Made by a program: the position numbers and the translations under genes. This document shows, in pieces, positions 1 to 6,931 of a stretch of 14,999 bases of DNA. The notes below the pieces were generated by a model. That model saw only the letters and a list, made by a program, of their open reading frames with translations, was not told the origin of the DNA and searched no databases. The stretch is from Oscillospiraceae bacterium (lineage in GTDB: Bacteria; Bacillota; Clostridia; Oscillospirales; Ruminococcaceae), in contig CAAGBS010000004.1 in the NCBI GenBank assembly GCA_900768125.1, positions 1 through 14,999 on the forward strand, read 5' to 3'. The first letter of the stretch is position 1. Each line of letters opens with the position of its first letter.

Positions 1-342
1 AGCCACTCCGTGCGAAGCACGGCTACTCCGCACGGAGTGCGGCAAAAGGAAAAAGCGCTAAAGGGGGGAAGAGGGGGGAAAACAAGAGTTTTCCCCCCCG
101 CAACACTACAGATCTGTACGAATCTTACTTCAAAACAGTCCGGTGGACTGTTTTGAAAGAACAATATTGTGCGGGATTTATAGCTTACAGCATTCTAAGA
201 TTGTGGTTCAAAAACAGTCCACTGGACTGTTTTTGAGGAAAGCATGATTAAGTGGTAACATTGCTCCGGGGGAAAACTCTTGTTTTCCCCCGGACCCCTT
301 TAGCGCCTTGGGGCGTTTAGCCGTGCTCCGCACGGAGTGGCT
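1..342. repeat. Composite palindromic inverted repeat (three palindrome types mirrored around a 50-bp centre)
   Basis: Two arms, about 1-157 and 208-342, are degenerate inverted copies of each other. The outer 24 bases (1-24 against 319-342) match as reverse complements with one difference. A GCGCTAAAGGGG block (about 55-66) recurs inverted near 294-305. Each arm then has a G/C-run hairpin (73-98 with loop CAAGAG; 266-293 with loop CTCTTG) and an AAACAGTCC hairpin (129-157 with loop GGT; 208-236 with loop ACT). The centre, 158-207, contains the small palindrome ACAATATTGT. No coding sequence is visible. The left arm may continue beyond the window. It looks like a pair of REP-like elements or a small non-autonomous mobile element; the identity is inferred. 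Confidence 0.75.
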
Positions 343-383
343 GCGCTTCGCGCAGAGTGTGGTGGCTCCGCCCCCACGCCCCT

Positions 384-545
384 GGTTCCTTTTGTGACAA
401 AAGGAACCGAAAAACAATTGCGCTCCGCGCATTAGATTTCTACAATCGCAAAAAATCGTAGGGGAGGGGCTTGCCCCTCCCGCCCTTGAATGCGCAGCGT
501 CAATGCTGCGCTCTGGGGCGTGCGGGCAAACGTCCTTGTTTGCCC
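384..545. repeat. Run of four strong hairpins in non-coding DNA
   Basis: Four perfect hairpins follow one another: GGTTCCTTTTG with loop TGA (384-408), GGGAGGGGC with a 2-nt loop (462-481), GCGCAGC with a 6-nt loop (492-511), and GGGCAAAC with loop GTCCTT (524-545). None is followed by a clear U-run and no credible gene lies between them. Together with 1-342 they fill the 642-bp gene-free stretch downstream of the polyketide-like operon. They may be REP-type repeats. The rest of the stretch, 343-383 and 546-610, shows nothing further that I can name. Confidence 0.65.
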
Positions 546-611
546 CTCCCGCCATGTGATTCAGGACTCAATATCCCAAGAACTTAAATTACAGTTTTTC
601 GCCAAGCCGAA

Positions 612-635
612 ACCGCCCTGTTTTCGCAGGGCGGT
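612..635 (-). terminator. Probable terminator of the polyketide-like operon
   Basis: A perfect 9-bp stem (ACCGCCCTG against CAGGGCGGT, 6-nt loop) begins 8 nt beyond the stop codon of the last operon gene. Read on the minus strand it is followed by a broken T-rich stretch (TTTCGGCTT) rather than a clean U-run, so efficiency is uncertain. Its position is right for the end of the transcript. Confidence 0.55.
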
Positions 636-642
636 CTTGTTA

Positions 643-1350
643 TCACTTATTCATTTCCCAGTGAGCAAGTGTGATGGTCTCGAAGCCCTTCGGTGAAAGT
701 ATCGGCTTCGCTATGCGCTTCTTGGTCTCCTCGGAGAGGGCGCGGTTCTGTGCAAACTCTGCGCCCGCCTTTGTGATTTCCGCAAGGTAGCCCTCGCGCT
801 GGCGCTTCGCCTTTTCCGCAATGAAAAGCTCGCCCTCGGGACATAGGATAGCTGTGTAATGCCCCTCGCCCGCGATGAGGTCGAGCTGCTTCAGCAGCGC
901 GGGATACATCGGCTTCTCGTCAACGTAGCCGCAGGTGGTTATGACTACCAGGCGCTTTTCGTGCATGGATTCATCGCGCAGTTCGTGGAAGCTCGCGTTC
1001 TTGTCCTCGACAAGATTTCCCATGTAGGGCAGCATAAACGGCAGGCAGCGGTCGGTCGTCGCCTTCATCTGGGACGGCATTCCGAAGAAGTACAGCGGGA
1101 AGCTCTCGATAACGATGTCCGCAGCCTTTATCTTCTCGTAGATATCCTGCATGTCGTCCTTGATGACGCACTGCCCGGGAGTCCTGCTCCAGCAGGAGAA
1201 ACAGCCCAGGCAAGGTCTGATGTCCTTTTTATAGAGGTTTACCTGCTCCACCTCTGTGTCAGCGGGAAAGCCTTTCAGGAACGCCTTGGTGATATTCAGG
1301 GTATTGCTGCGCTCCGCTTTCGGGCTTCCGTTCAATACTAATACTCTCAT
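643..1350 (-). CDS. Flavodoxin-fold NAD(P)H/FMN oxidoreductase, possibly iron-sulfur flavoprotein type
   Basis: This 235-residue protein starts with beta-strand MRVLVLNGSP and an NGSPKAERSNT loop typical of the FMN-phosphate binding site of the NADPH-dependent FMN reductase / flavodoxin-2 family. A cysteine cluster C47-x2-C50-x2-C53-x7-C61 resembles the compact motif of archaeal and clostridial iron-sulfur flavoproteins; clostridial flavodoxin-fold relatives also carry GCFSCW...C without a proven cluster, so the cofactor is uncertain. There is no signal peptide. The AAGGAG site lies 6 nt before the ATG and overlaps the end of the PPTase gene, which ends 9 nt upstream, so it is the last gene of the operon. 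It might reduce or oxidise the operon's acyl product or supply reduced flavin; this is inference from position. It is not a FabK-type enoyl reductase, which has a different fold. Confidence 0.85.
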   Translation of the reverse strand: MRVLVLNGSPKAERSNTLNITKAFLKGFPADTEVEQVNLYKKDIRPCLGCFSCWSRTPGQCVIKDDMQDIYEKIKAADIVIESFPLYFFGMPSQMKATTDRCLPFMLPYMGNLVEDKNASFHELRDESMHEKRLVVITTCGYVDEKPMYPALLKQLDLIAGEGHYTAILCPEGELFIAEKAKRQREGYLAEITKAGAEFAQNRALSEETKKRIAKPILSPKGFETITLAHWEMNK

Positions 1351-1359
1351 TTGTTCTCC

Positions 1360-1995
1360 TTAATCGTTGTTTTCCGGCAGGGATATGCTGTAGTGATAGG
1401 TCTCCCCGCACGCGCTGATGATTCCCGTCCTGAATATCCCCGACAGCGGAAGTTCGTCCTGACCGCAGCGCTTGAAGCAGCTTTCGCGCCTTGTCCACTC
1501 GCGGTAGAACATACTTATCTTTTCCGCGCCGCCGGCTATATGCAGCATGTGCAGCTCCCGCTGCTCCATGAACGCTTTCGCAAGTTCTTCGATACGCCCG
1601 GGGTCGGTCTCCCGTACTCGCTGGATATCCGCTCCCACTGAGGCGTCAGCGCCGACAGCGATACAGCACAGCGCCGCTCCCTCGGAATGCGAAATGCTGA
1701 AATCAATGTCGCTGCGGTTTATCACGCAGGGTCTGCCGCCGGCGTCCCGCGCTATAGCAAGTTCGCGGCGGTCGATACCGTTCTTTTTCAGCAGGTTATC
1801 CAGCAGCAGGAATCCGCAGGCGCTCTCCTCGAAGCGGTCGCCGTGCACGCCGGTCTTCCCCGCTTTCGATACCAGGTAGTCGAAGTACTCCGCGCACACT
1901 GCGGAATATTCCCCGCGGGCGGCTTCGACCCGGTTGATAAGTTCCGCGCCGCCGGATACCACGCAGGCGCTCCAGTCGATTTTAAGTTCAGCCAT
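1360..1995 (-). CDS. Sfp-type 4'-phosphopantetheinyl transferase
   Basis: The 211-residue protein shows the motifs of the Sfp/Gsp/AcpT family in order: GRP at 87-89, FSISHSEG at 99-106, the Mg-binding VGADIQ at 120-125 (Asp123), and WTRRESCFK at 167-175 with Glu171 and Lys175. It transfers the phosphopantetheine arm of CoA to a serine of a carrier protein, turning apo-ACP into holo-ACP in the cytoplasm. Length and motif spacing fit the family. The start codon overlaps the end of the dehydratase gene by 8 nt, implying translational coupling. The likely substrate is the ACP encoded four genes upstream. A dedicated Sfp-type enzyme, rather than the housekeeping AcpS alone, is one reason to read the operon as secondary metabolism rather than primary fatty-acid synthesis. 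Confidence 0.88.
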   Translation of the reverse strand: MAELKIDWSACVVSGGAELINRVEAARGEYSAVCAEYFDYLVSKAGKTGVHGDRFEESACGFLLLDNLLKKNGIDRRELAIARDAGGRPCVINRSDIDFSISHSEGAALCCIAVGADASVGADIQRVRETDPGRIEELAKAFMEQRELHMLHIAGGAEKISMFYREWTRRESCFKRCGQDELPLSGIFRTGIISACGETYHYSISLPENND

Positions 1996-2437
1996 ATACA
2001 GCGCTCTTATCCATAGAAGTAAACAGCATGCTTCCCTTAGCCTTTACAACTCCGTCCGCAGAGATGACCGCGGAGAACTCATACGCTCCAGCCGCCGCCA
2101 TCGTAGTCTTAACCTCTATCTCCAGCCTGTCCCCGGGAATGACCGGACGCACGAACTTGAAATCCTTGACTTTAAGCAGGACGTACAGCTTGTTCTCATC
2201 GTCCGCAGCGCCGTCCGGGGCGATGACGAGACTGCAAAGCTGCGCGGCGCTCTCGATGAGCAGCACGCCGGGCATTATCGGGGTCTCGGGGAAATGCCCC
2301 ATGAAGTACGGCTCGTTGACGGAAACGCACTTTATCCCCTTTGCGGATTCGTTTGGAACAAGCTCGGTGACGCGCTCTATCATCTGGAAAGGCGGGCGCT
2401 GCTTTATGCGCTGGTTTATTTCAAGCAGATTCATCAT
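1988..2437 (-). CDS. FabZ-like 3-hydroxyacyl-ACP dehydratase (hot-dog fold)
   Basis: A 149-residue protein of FabZ length with the catalytic block GHFPETPIMPGVLLIESAAQ at 47-66. His48 and Glu62 occupy the FabZ catalytic positions. The expected reaction is removal of water from beta-hydroxyacyl-ACP to give trans-2-enoyl-ACP. The first ATG overlaps the fabG stop as ATGA and is preceded by GGAGGT with 8-nt spacing; a second ATG directly follows, so the start is uncertain by one codon. As no enoyl reductase is encoded in the operon, the double bonds made here may persist in the product (inference). It could alternatively be a spare copy serving fatty-acid synthesis, but its place between fabG and the PPTase gene argues for pathway-specific use. 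Confidence 0.88.
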   Translation of the reverse strand: MMNLLEINQRIKQRPPFQMIERVTELVPNESAKGIKCVSVNEPYFMGHFPETPIMPGVLLIESAAQLCSLVIAPDGAADDENKLYVLLKVKDFKFVRPVIPGDRLEIEVKTTMAAAGAYEFSAVISADGVVKAKGSMLFTSMDKSAVYG

Positions 2438-3168
2438 AAGCTGAGACCTCCATCAAGCACGATGACCTGTCCGGTGACGTATGCGAACGAATCGGAGCAC
2501 AGCTGTGCAACTACGTCGGCGACTTCCTTAGCGGTGCCAAGGCGGTGCATCGGGATAGCCTTTAAGTACTCTTCCTTTTTGTCCTCGGGGATAGCGTCCA
2601 GCATTTCGGTCTCGATGAATCCGGGTGCGACTGCGTTCACGCGAATACCGCGGGGGGCAAGTTCCTTTGCGAGGGTGGCTGTCATGGAGTTCACCGCGCC
2701 CTTTGTCGCGCTGTAAACGCCCTGCCCGTCAACGGCGAGAATGGAGCTTACAGAGGACACGTTGACGATAACGCCCTGCTTCTTGCTCATCATCTTCAGC
2801 GCCGCCTGCTGAGCGCAGTGGAAATAGCCCTTGATGTTGATGTCAAGGCTTCTCGTGAGGGAATCCTCGTTTATCATCAGCAGGAACGCGTCATCGACTA
2901 CGCCGGCGTTGTTGACCAGCACGTCAAGTCTGCCGAAAGCCTTGTGGGCTTCGCGGAACATATTCTGAACCTCTTTGAGGTCGGCGGTGTTCGCCTTTAT
3001 CGCCACGGCTTTCCGACCGAGCGCCTCTATCGCGGAGACTGCCTCCTGCGCCTTTGCCTCGTTAGAGTTGTAATTCACCACTATATCGTAGCCGCATTCC
3101 GCCAGGCGAAGCGCGCACGCCTTGCCTATTCCGCGGGAAGCGCCCGTTACCAGTGCAACCTTTTCCAT
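2434..3168 (-). CDS. FabG-like 3-oxoacyl-ACP reductase (ketoreductase)
   Basis: A 244-residue classical short-chain dehydrogenase. The cofactor loop TGASRGIG is at 8-15, NNAG at 86-89, and the catalytic set is Asn111, Ser139, Tyr152 and Lys156 (YSATK). The family reduces beta-ketoacyl-ACP to the beta-hydroxyacyl form with NADPH. Length and the C-terminal GQVIVLDGG block are typical of FabG. A near-perfect TAAGGAGGA site precedes the ATG. The gene lies 55 nt downstream of the double ketosynthase, and that gap contains a hairpin plus U5 signal, so its expression may be reduced or controlled relative to the upstream genes. It supplies the ketoreduction step of the elongation cycle. Confidence 0.92.
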   Translation of the reverse strand: MEKVALVTGASRGIGKACALRLAECGYDIVVNYNSNEAKAQEAVSAIEALGRKAVAIKANTADLKEVQNMFREAHKAFGRLDVLVNNAGVVDDAFLLMINEDSLTRSLDINIKGYFHCAQQAALKMMSKKQGVIVNVSSVSSILAVDGQGVYSATKGAVNSMTATLAKELAPRGIRVNAVAPGFIETEMLDAIPEDKKEEYLKAIPMHRLGTAKEVADVVAQLCSDSFAYVTGQVIVLDGGLSL

Positions 3169-3183
3169 TTATCCTCCTTAATC

Positions 3184-3211
3184 AAAAAGCAGGGGGAGTA
3201 AGTCCCCCCGC
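3184..3211 (-). terminator. Intrinsic terminator or attenuator inside the operon, just before fabG
   Basis: On the minus strand the RNA would form a 9-bp stem, GCGGGGGGA against TCCCCCTGC with one G-U pair and loop CTTAC, followed at once by five U residues. It starts 12 nt past the ketosynthase stop codon and ends a few bases before the fabG ribosome binding site (3171-3180). There is no room for a promoter between the U-run and the fabG ATG, so the four downstream genes should depend on readthrough from upstream. Confidence 0.75.
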
Positions 3212-3223
3212 TTCAATGCAATC

Positions 3224-5557
3224 TTACGCTTTCTTCAGCACTACTGCGGAATAAGACCCGCCTGCGCCCCAAGCCGCCGCCAGCACATACCTGTAACCGG
3301 ATACGTCCACATCGGCAGCCTTGCCGGAGATGTAAGCCTTAGCGGTGCTTCCGAGCCTGCCCGCGAGGAGCTTCGCAGCATAAGCCGCCTGCTCTGCGCC
3401 CGCAGCCGCTCTGGCTTCGCCGATGTTCTCCCTTACTGCGAATACCGGGATATCTCTGCCGAATACTTTCTTATAGGTGGAAAGTTCCAGTTCGTCTATC
3501 GTCTTGTGGCCGTTCGCGAAGCCGCTTACAGCGTCGATTTCGGAAACGGAGATGCCTGCGTCAGCGCACGCGGACTCTATAGCCTTTGCAAGCGCGTCCT
3601 CCGAGCCGCTCACCGTGCCGAACTCAACGGCGTGATGAGCCATAGCGCAGCCCGCTACCTCGGCGTATTTCTCGGCGCCGCGCTTCTCAGCGGAGGAAGC
3701 CTTCTCAACGATGAGGGAGACCGAACCCTCGCCGAGCACGAAGCCGGGCTTCTCCAGGGAGTAGGGCTTTGTCTCAGCCAGCAGACCCAGCTTGCCGTAA
3801 AGCTCTGCGTCTACGTCAGTGTTCTCATCGGTGCCGCTTGCCACCATGATGTTCTCGCTGCCGTTGTGGAGAACGTCAGCGGCATAGCATATGCTCTGCA
3901 GCCCCGCCTGAACGCTGTTCGCAACGGTCACGTTGTAACCCTTGATACCGGCGAAAATGCTGAAATATCCGCCGGCGGCATTGTAGACCGTGTTCGGGAA
4001 AGAGAACGCACTGCCGTTTGCAGTACCGCCCTCTACGACTGCCTTCTGGAAGCCGACTATCTCGGTCATCGGGCCGTCGGAAGTGCCGACAACTATGCCG
4101 ATGTCGTTCTCGTTGCTCTCATCGATGGTGATCTTGCCGTCCGCGAGCGCCCTCATGCCGCTTATCAGCTGTATCTGGCTGAAACGGTCGAGCTTGCGGT
4201 AGAACGCCATCTTTATGCCGTGCTCCTTGTAGTCCTCGGAGGTGATGGAAGCGCGGATACCCTTGCCGTCCTCCTCCGTATTGCCGACTACCTCGCCGAT
4301 ACCGGTGATGTAGAGCTTTTCGTTATTTGTGTTATCGGGTATTTCGTGGGGCTTCTTCGCGAAGACTATGCTCGCATTGTTGCCGCCGAACGCGAAAGAG
4401 TTGGAGACCGCATAGTTGACGGGCTTCCCACGCTTGGTGTTCGGAACGAAATCTATATCCCCCGCCTTTTCCTTCAGTACTGCAAGGTCCTCGTCGGAGT
4501 AGCCGATGGTCGGGGGAACAACGTCCTCGCATACGGACTTTACTGTCAGAACTGCTTCGATCGAGCCAGCCGCGCCCAGGCAGTGTCCCGTCATGGACTT
4601 GGTGGAGCTTACGGAAAGGTGCTTGTTCTCGTCAAACAGCGTGTGCAGGGACAGGAACTCCGCTTCGTCGTTCTTTGCGGTGCCCGTGCCGTGCGCGTTG
4701 ATGTAGTCGATGTCGGTGAACTCCAGACCGGAGGTCTTCACCGCGCGTCTGATGGCGCTCATCTGACCCTGTCCGTCGGGGCGGGGAGCGGTGATGTGGT
4801 GCGCGTCAGAGCTTACGCCGGAGCCGAGTATCTCGCAGTATATCTTCGCGCCGCGCGCCTTTGCGTGCTCGTAGCTTTCAACGATGAGTATGCCCGCGCC
4901 CTCGCCGAGGGTGATACCGTTGCTGTGGTTGAACGGCGAGCATGCGTCCGCCGCCAGCGCGTGCAGCGCGTGGAATCCCGCGAACGCCAGCGAGGAGAAG
5001 CTGTCGGAACCGCCCGCAACGAACGCGTCAGCCTTGCCCGCGCGGATAAGGTCGGCGGCATAGGAAAGGCTCATCGTGCCCGCAGCGCAGGCGTTTACGA
5101 TGTTGGCGGTCGCGCCGTTCAGCCCGAAGTGCTTCGCAACGTTGTTCGCGATGGCAGCAGCTGGCATTCTGAGGATATCGGACGGCTTAGCGGAGCCGGT
5201 TCTGAACTCGTCGGTATAGTACTTGTCAATGCTTGCGGCGCCGCCGACGCAGTTGCCGACGATAACGCCTATGCGGTCGGAATTATCCGCGGTGACGGTG
5301 TAGCCCGCGTCCGCAAGAGCCTCGCCCGCCGCCTTTATGCACAGCAGGGAGCTGCGGTCGTAGTCCTCGCCCGAAAGCTGCGCGGAGCTTTCAGCGACCT
5401 CCGCGCCCTTGTTTGCGTAGCAGCCCTCGGTGCTCACCGACTGTACCTCGCGGATACCGGTGATGCCGTTGGAAGCCGCGCTCCAGCACTTGTCGGTGCC
5501 GTCGCCGAGCGCACAGATAAGTCCCAGACCTGTTACAACGATCCTTCTGTCGCTCAT
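3224..5557 (-). CDS. Fused ketosynthase plus chain-length-factor-like protein (KS-KS', two FabF/KAS-II domains)
   Basis: A 777-residue protein with two tandem thiolase-fold ketosynthase domains. The first (about 1-405) has the full catalytic set: Cys157 in NACAAG, His289 in NAHGTGT, Lys320 and His325 in TKSMTGH, and FGGNN at 390-394. The second (about 414-777) keeps the fold landmarks (GIVVG, YAADVL, LGEGSVSLIVEK, AAAG) but has Val549, Phe680 and Glu714 where Cys, His and His should be, so it should not condense. An active KS paired with a dead one is the layout of KS-alpha/KS-beta (chain-length factor) pairs in type II polyketide and aryl-polyene systems, here in one chain. I chose the ATG giving MSDRRIVVTG, 1 nt after the ACP stop and behind GGTGAG; a TTG 24 nt upstream is less likely. 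Confidence 0.88.
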   Translation of the reverse strand: MSDRRIVVTGLGLICALGDGTDKCWSAASNGITGIREVQSVSTEGCYANKGAEVAESSAQLSGEDYDRSSLLCIKAAGEALADAGYTVTADNSDRIGVIVGNCVGGAASIDKYYTDEFRTGSAKPSDILRMPAAAIANNVAKHFGLNGATANIVNACAAGTMSLSYAADLIRAGKADAFVAGGSDSFSSLAFAGFHALHALAADACSPFNHSNGITLGEGAGILIVESYEHAKARGAKIYCEILGSGVSSDAHHITAPRPDGQGQMSAIRRAVKTSGLEFTDIDYINAHGTGTAKNDEAEFLSLHTLFDENKHLSVSSTKSMTGHCLGAAGSIEAVLTVKSVCEDVVPPTIGYSDEDLAVLKEKAGDIDFVPNTKRGKPVNYAVSNSFAFGGNNASIVFAKKPHEIPDNTNNEKLYITGIGEVVGNTEEDGKGIRASITSEDYKEHGIKMAFYRKLDRFSQIQLISGMRALADGKITIDESNENDIGIVVGTSDGPMTEIVGFQKAVVEGGTANGSAFSFPNTVYNAAGGYFSIFAGIKGYNVTVANSVQAGLQSICYAADVLHNGSENIMVASGTDENTDVDAELYGKLGLLAETKPYSLEKPGFVLGEGSVSLIVEKASSAEKRGAEKYAEVAGCAMAHHAVEFGTVSGSEDALAKAIESACADAGISVSEIDAVSGFANGHKTIDELELSTYKKVFGRDIPVFAVRENIGEARAAAGAEQAAYAAKLLAGRLGSTAKAYISGKAADVDVSGYRYVLAAAWGAGGSYSAVVLKKA

Positions 5558-5558
5558 A

Positions 5559-5804
5559 TTACTCACCCATGTGGTCCTCAACGTACTTTGTGAGGGTCTC
5601 GATGGTCTGGAAGTTCTCTCTTGCAGCGCCGGTCATCTGAACGCCGAACAGGTTGTCGATGCCTGCGATGATCTCGATGGAGTCGATGGAGTCGAGCCCG
5701 ATGTCATCGCCGAACAGTTCGCTTGTGTACTCCAGCTCGTCAGCGGGGATCCTAAGGTTCTCTACCAGCATGTTCTTGATCTTTTCTGCGATCTCTGTGT
5801 TCAT
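5559..5804 (-). CDS. Acyl carrier protein
   Basis: An acidic 81-residue protein with the carrier motif GLDSIDSIEI. Ser39 in the DSI triplet is the phosphopantetheine attachment site. Length and predicted helical pattern are those of stand-alone ACPs of type II fatty-acid or polyketide systems. The ATG beginning MNTEIAEKI has AGAGGT upstream at good spacing; a TTG 15 nt earlier would put the ribosome binding site inside the gene and is rejected. The stop codon is 1 nt from the ketosynthase start, so ACP and its condensing enzyme are probably made in a coupled way. Likely partners are the double ketosynthase, ketoreductase, dehydratase and acyltransferase of this operon; the Sfp-type enzyme would activate it. 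Confidence 0.93.
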   Translation of the reverse strand: MNTEIAEKIKNMLVENLRIPADELEYTSELFGDDIGLDSIDSIEIIAGIDNLFGVQMTGAARENFQTIETLTKYVEDHMGE

Positions 5805-5851
5805 AATAATACCTCTCAAAATAAAATTTGTCCTGCGGATTTCCCGCGTGT

Positions 5852-6550
5852 TTACTTGTTTTCCTCCGGAGCATAGCTTTCGGAATAGGTGTCCGTTTTG
5901 CCGTATTTCTGCTCCAGAATGCCGTAAAGCCGCTTTGTTTCGTCCTCTGCCTGCTTCATCAGCTGTTTTGCGTACTGCGAGTGGCGCATGTTATCCGGGC
6001 ATCTGCTCTCGATAGGGTTCCCGACCAGCAGCCGCTGCCGCCTGCCGAATACCATGTGATAGCCGCCGTAGATAGCCGCCGGTACTACGCACGCGCCGGT
6101 CGAAGCGCACACCAGCGCCGCGCCGGGCTTGAACTTCTCGATCTTCCCCTCCCTGGCGATACCGCCCTCGGGGAAGATTATCAGAGAGCCGCTGCGGCGG
6201 ATTATCTCCTCCGCGGTGGAGTACCAGCTTGCGTCCGCGCCGTCAAGGTCGATGGGGAAGCACCTGCACCAGCCTATCATCGTGCCGACGCCCTTTTTGT
6301 CGAACCAGCTTTTCTTGACCAGTACATAGGGCTTGTACCGCCCCAGCACCGCGCCGGTGAAAGCGCCGTCAAAATGGTGCGTGTGGTTGAACACGAACAC
6401 CGCGGGCTTGCCTTTCAGCTGCTTCTTAACTGACTTATCGGCCCACTCGACCTTAGGTCTGAACAGGAAATACACTATCCAGGTGATGATGACCTGGTAG
6501 CACTTTCCCCAGAGGGACTGTTTCAAGGGGCTTTTCTTGTCGTTGTGCAT
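5852..6550 (-). CDS. PlsC-like lysophospholipid acyltransferase family protein
   Basis: A 232-residue protein with the acyltransferase HX4D motif (NHTHHFD, His56 and Asp61) and the FPEGG block at 126-130 of the PlsC/LPLAT family, plus one hydrophobic segment near 18-31 that would hold it at the membrane. Family members move acyl chains from acyl-ACP or acyl-CoA to glycerol phosphates or other acceptors. It is the first gene of the operon, 47 nt ahead of the ACP gene, with a good AAGGGAG site. The context suggests that it takes the finished chain from the operon's ACP and puts it on a lipid or glycolipid acceptor, as acyltransferases are thought to do in aryl-polyene clusters (inference). A housekeeping role in phosphatidic acid synthesis remains possible. 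Confidence 0.88.
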   Translation of the reverse strand: MHNDKKSPLKQSLWGKCYQVIITWIVYFLFRPKVEWADKSVKKQLKGKPAVFVFNHTHHFDGAFTGAVLGRYKPYVLVKKSWFDKKGVGTMIGWCRCFPIDLDGADASWYSTAEEIIRRSGSLIIFPEGGIAREGKIEKFKPGAALVCASTGACVVPAAIYGGYHMVFGRRQRLLVGNPIESRCPDNMRHSQYAKQLMKQAEDETKRLYGILEQKYGKTDTYSESYAPEENK

Positions 6551-6595
6551 TATACGCTCCCTTCGGGCGCCGTTTCACAACAGCACCTGTATGTA

Positions 6596-6624
6596 ATTAT
6601 AACTGTATTCCCATTTTATTTCAA
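6596..6624 (-). promoter_or_regulatory. Sigma-A promoter of the polyketide-like operon
   Basis: On the minus strand TTGAAA (6619-6624) and TATAAT (6596-6601) are 17 bp apart. This near-consensus promoter would give a leader of about 38 nt before the acyltransferase start at 6550. Confidence 0.85.
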
Positions 6625-6671
6625 TGGACAATCCGCGCCACTAAGTCCCATAAAGGACAGTTTGTTGCATA

Positions 6672-6687
6672 TCTGTTGCGCAACAGA
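6672..6687. promoter_or_regulatory. Perfect 16-bp palindrome, candidate LacI-family operator
   Basis: TCTGTTGCGCAACAGA is fully self-complementary with no spacer, and its TTGCGCAA core is of the kind bound by LacI/MalR-type sugar regulators. A further TGTTGC half-site lies just upstream (6663-6668). It sits about 48 bp upstream of the operon promoter and about 190 bp upstream of the cellobiose phosphorylase promoter, between the two divergent units. No LacI-type regulator is encoded in the window. Confidence 0.5.
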
Positions 6688-6878
6688 CACAACTCAGCGC
6701 TTTTTCTCCGAAATCAACAAAAACCGCGCGGCAAAATCCGCCGATTTGGGCATTTTACCTCCGAAACTGAACTGCAAACGCTCACGCGGGATTTGTTCAA
6801 TATTACTAATAAACGACCCCGATTTTCGGTTTTAAAGTAAAATTCCGCGGCAAAAAAAATTGTTATCGTTTTCAGCCC

Positions 6879-6907
6879 TTGTAAATTTTCCCGCAATATT
6901 GTATACT
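6879..6907 (+). promoter_or_regulatory. Sigma-A promoter of cellobiose phosphorylase
   Basis: TTGTAA (6879-6884) and TATACT (6902-6907) are 17 bp apart. Transcription should begin near 6914, giving a leader of roughly 115 nt. Confidence 0.7.
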
Positions 6908-6931
6908 TATTTATAGCGGCTGCGCTTTACG

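Noticed and set aside
1..545. CRISPR array
   Set aside because: The palindromes differ from each other, are not evenly spaced direct repeats and have no uniform spacers.
208..555. 115-codon minus-strand open frame in the palindrome-rich region
   Set aside because: It runs across several hairpins, has a repeat-driven composition and no recognisable domain or convincing ribosome binding site.
3506..5593. 695-codon plus-strand open frame opposite the double ketosynthase
   Set aside because: It is an antisense shadow produced by biased codon use of the real gene. Its translation has no known domain and is Arg/Val/Ala-rich.
5805..5851. Small GCGG/CCGC hairpin between the acyltransferase and ACP genes as a terminator
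   Set aside because: The stem has only 4 bp and the T-rich stretch is several bases away, so it is too weak to call.
643..6550. Reading the operon as the housekeeping fatty-acid synthesis cluster
   Set aside because: There is no fabD, fabH, enoyl reductase or acetyl-CoA carboxylase gene, while a dead second KS domain and a dedicated Sfp-type PPTase are present. It remains a fallback if the genome lacks another set.
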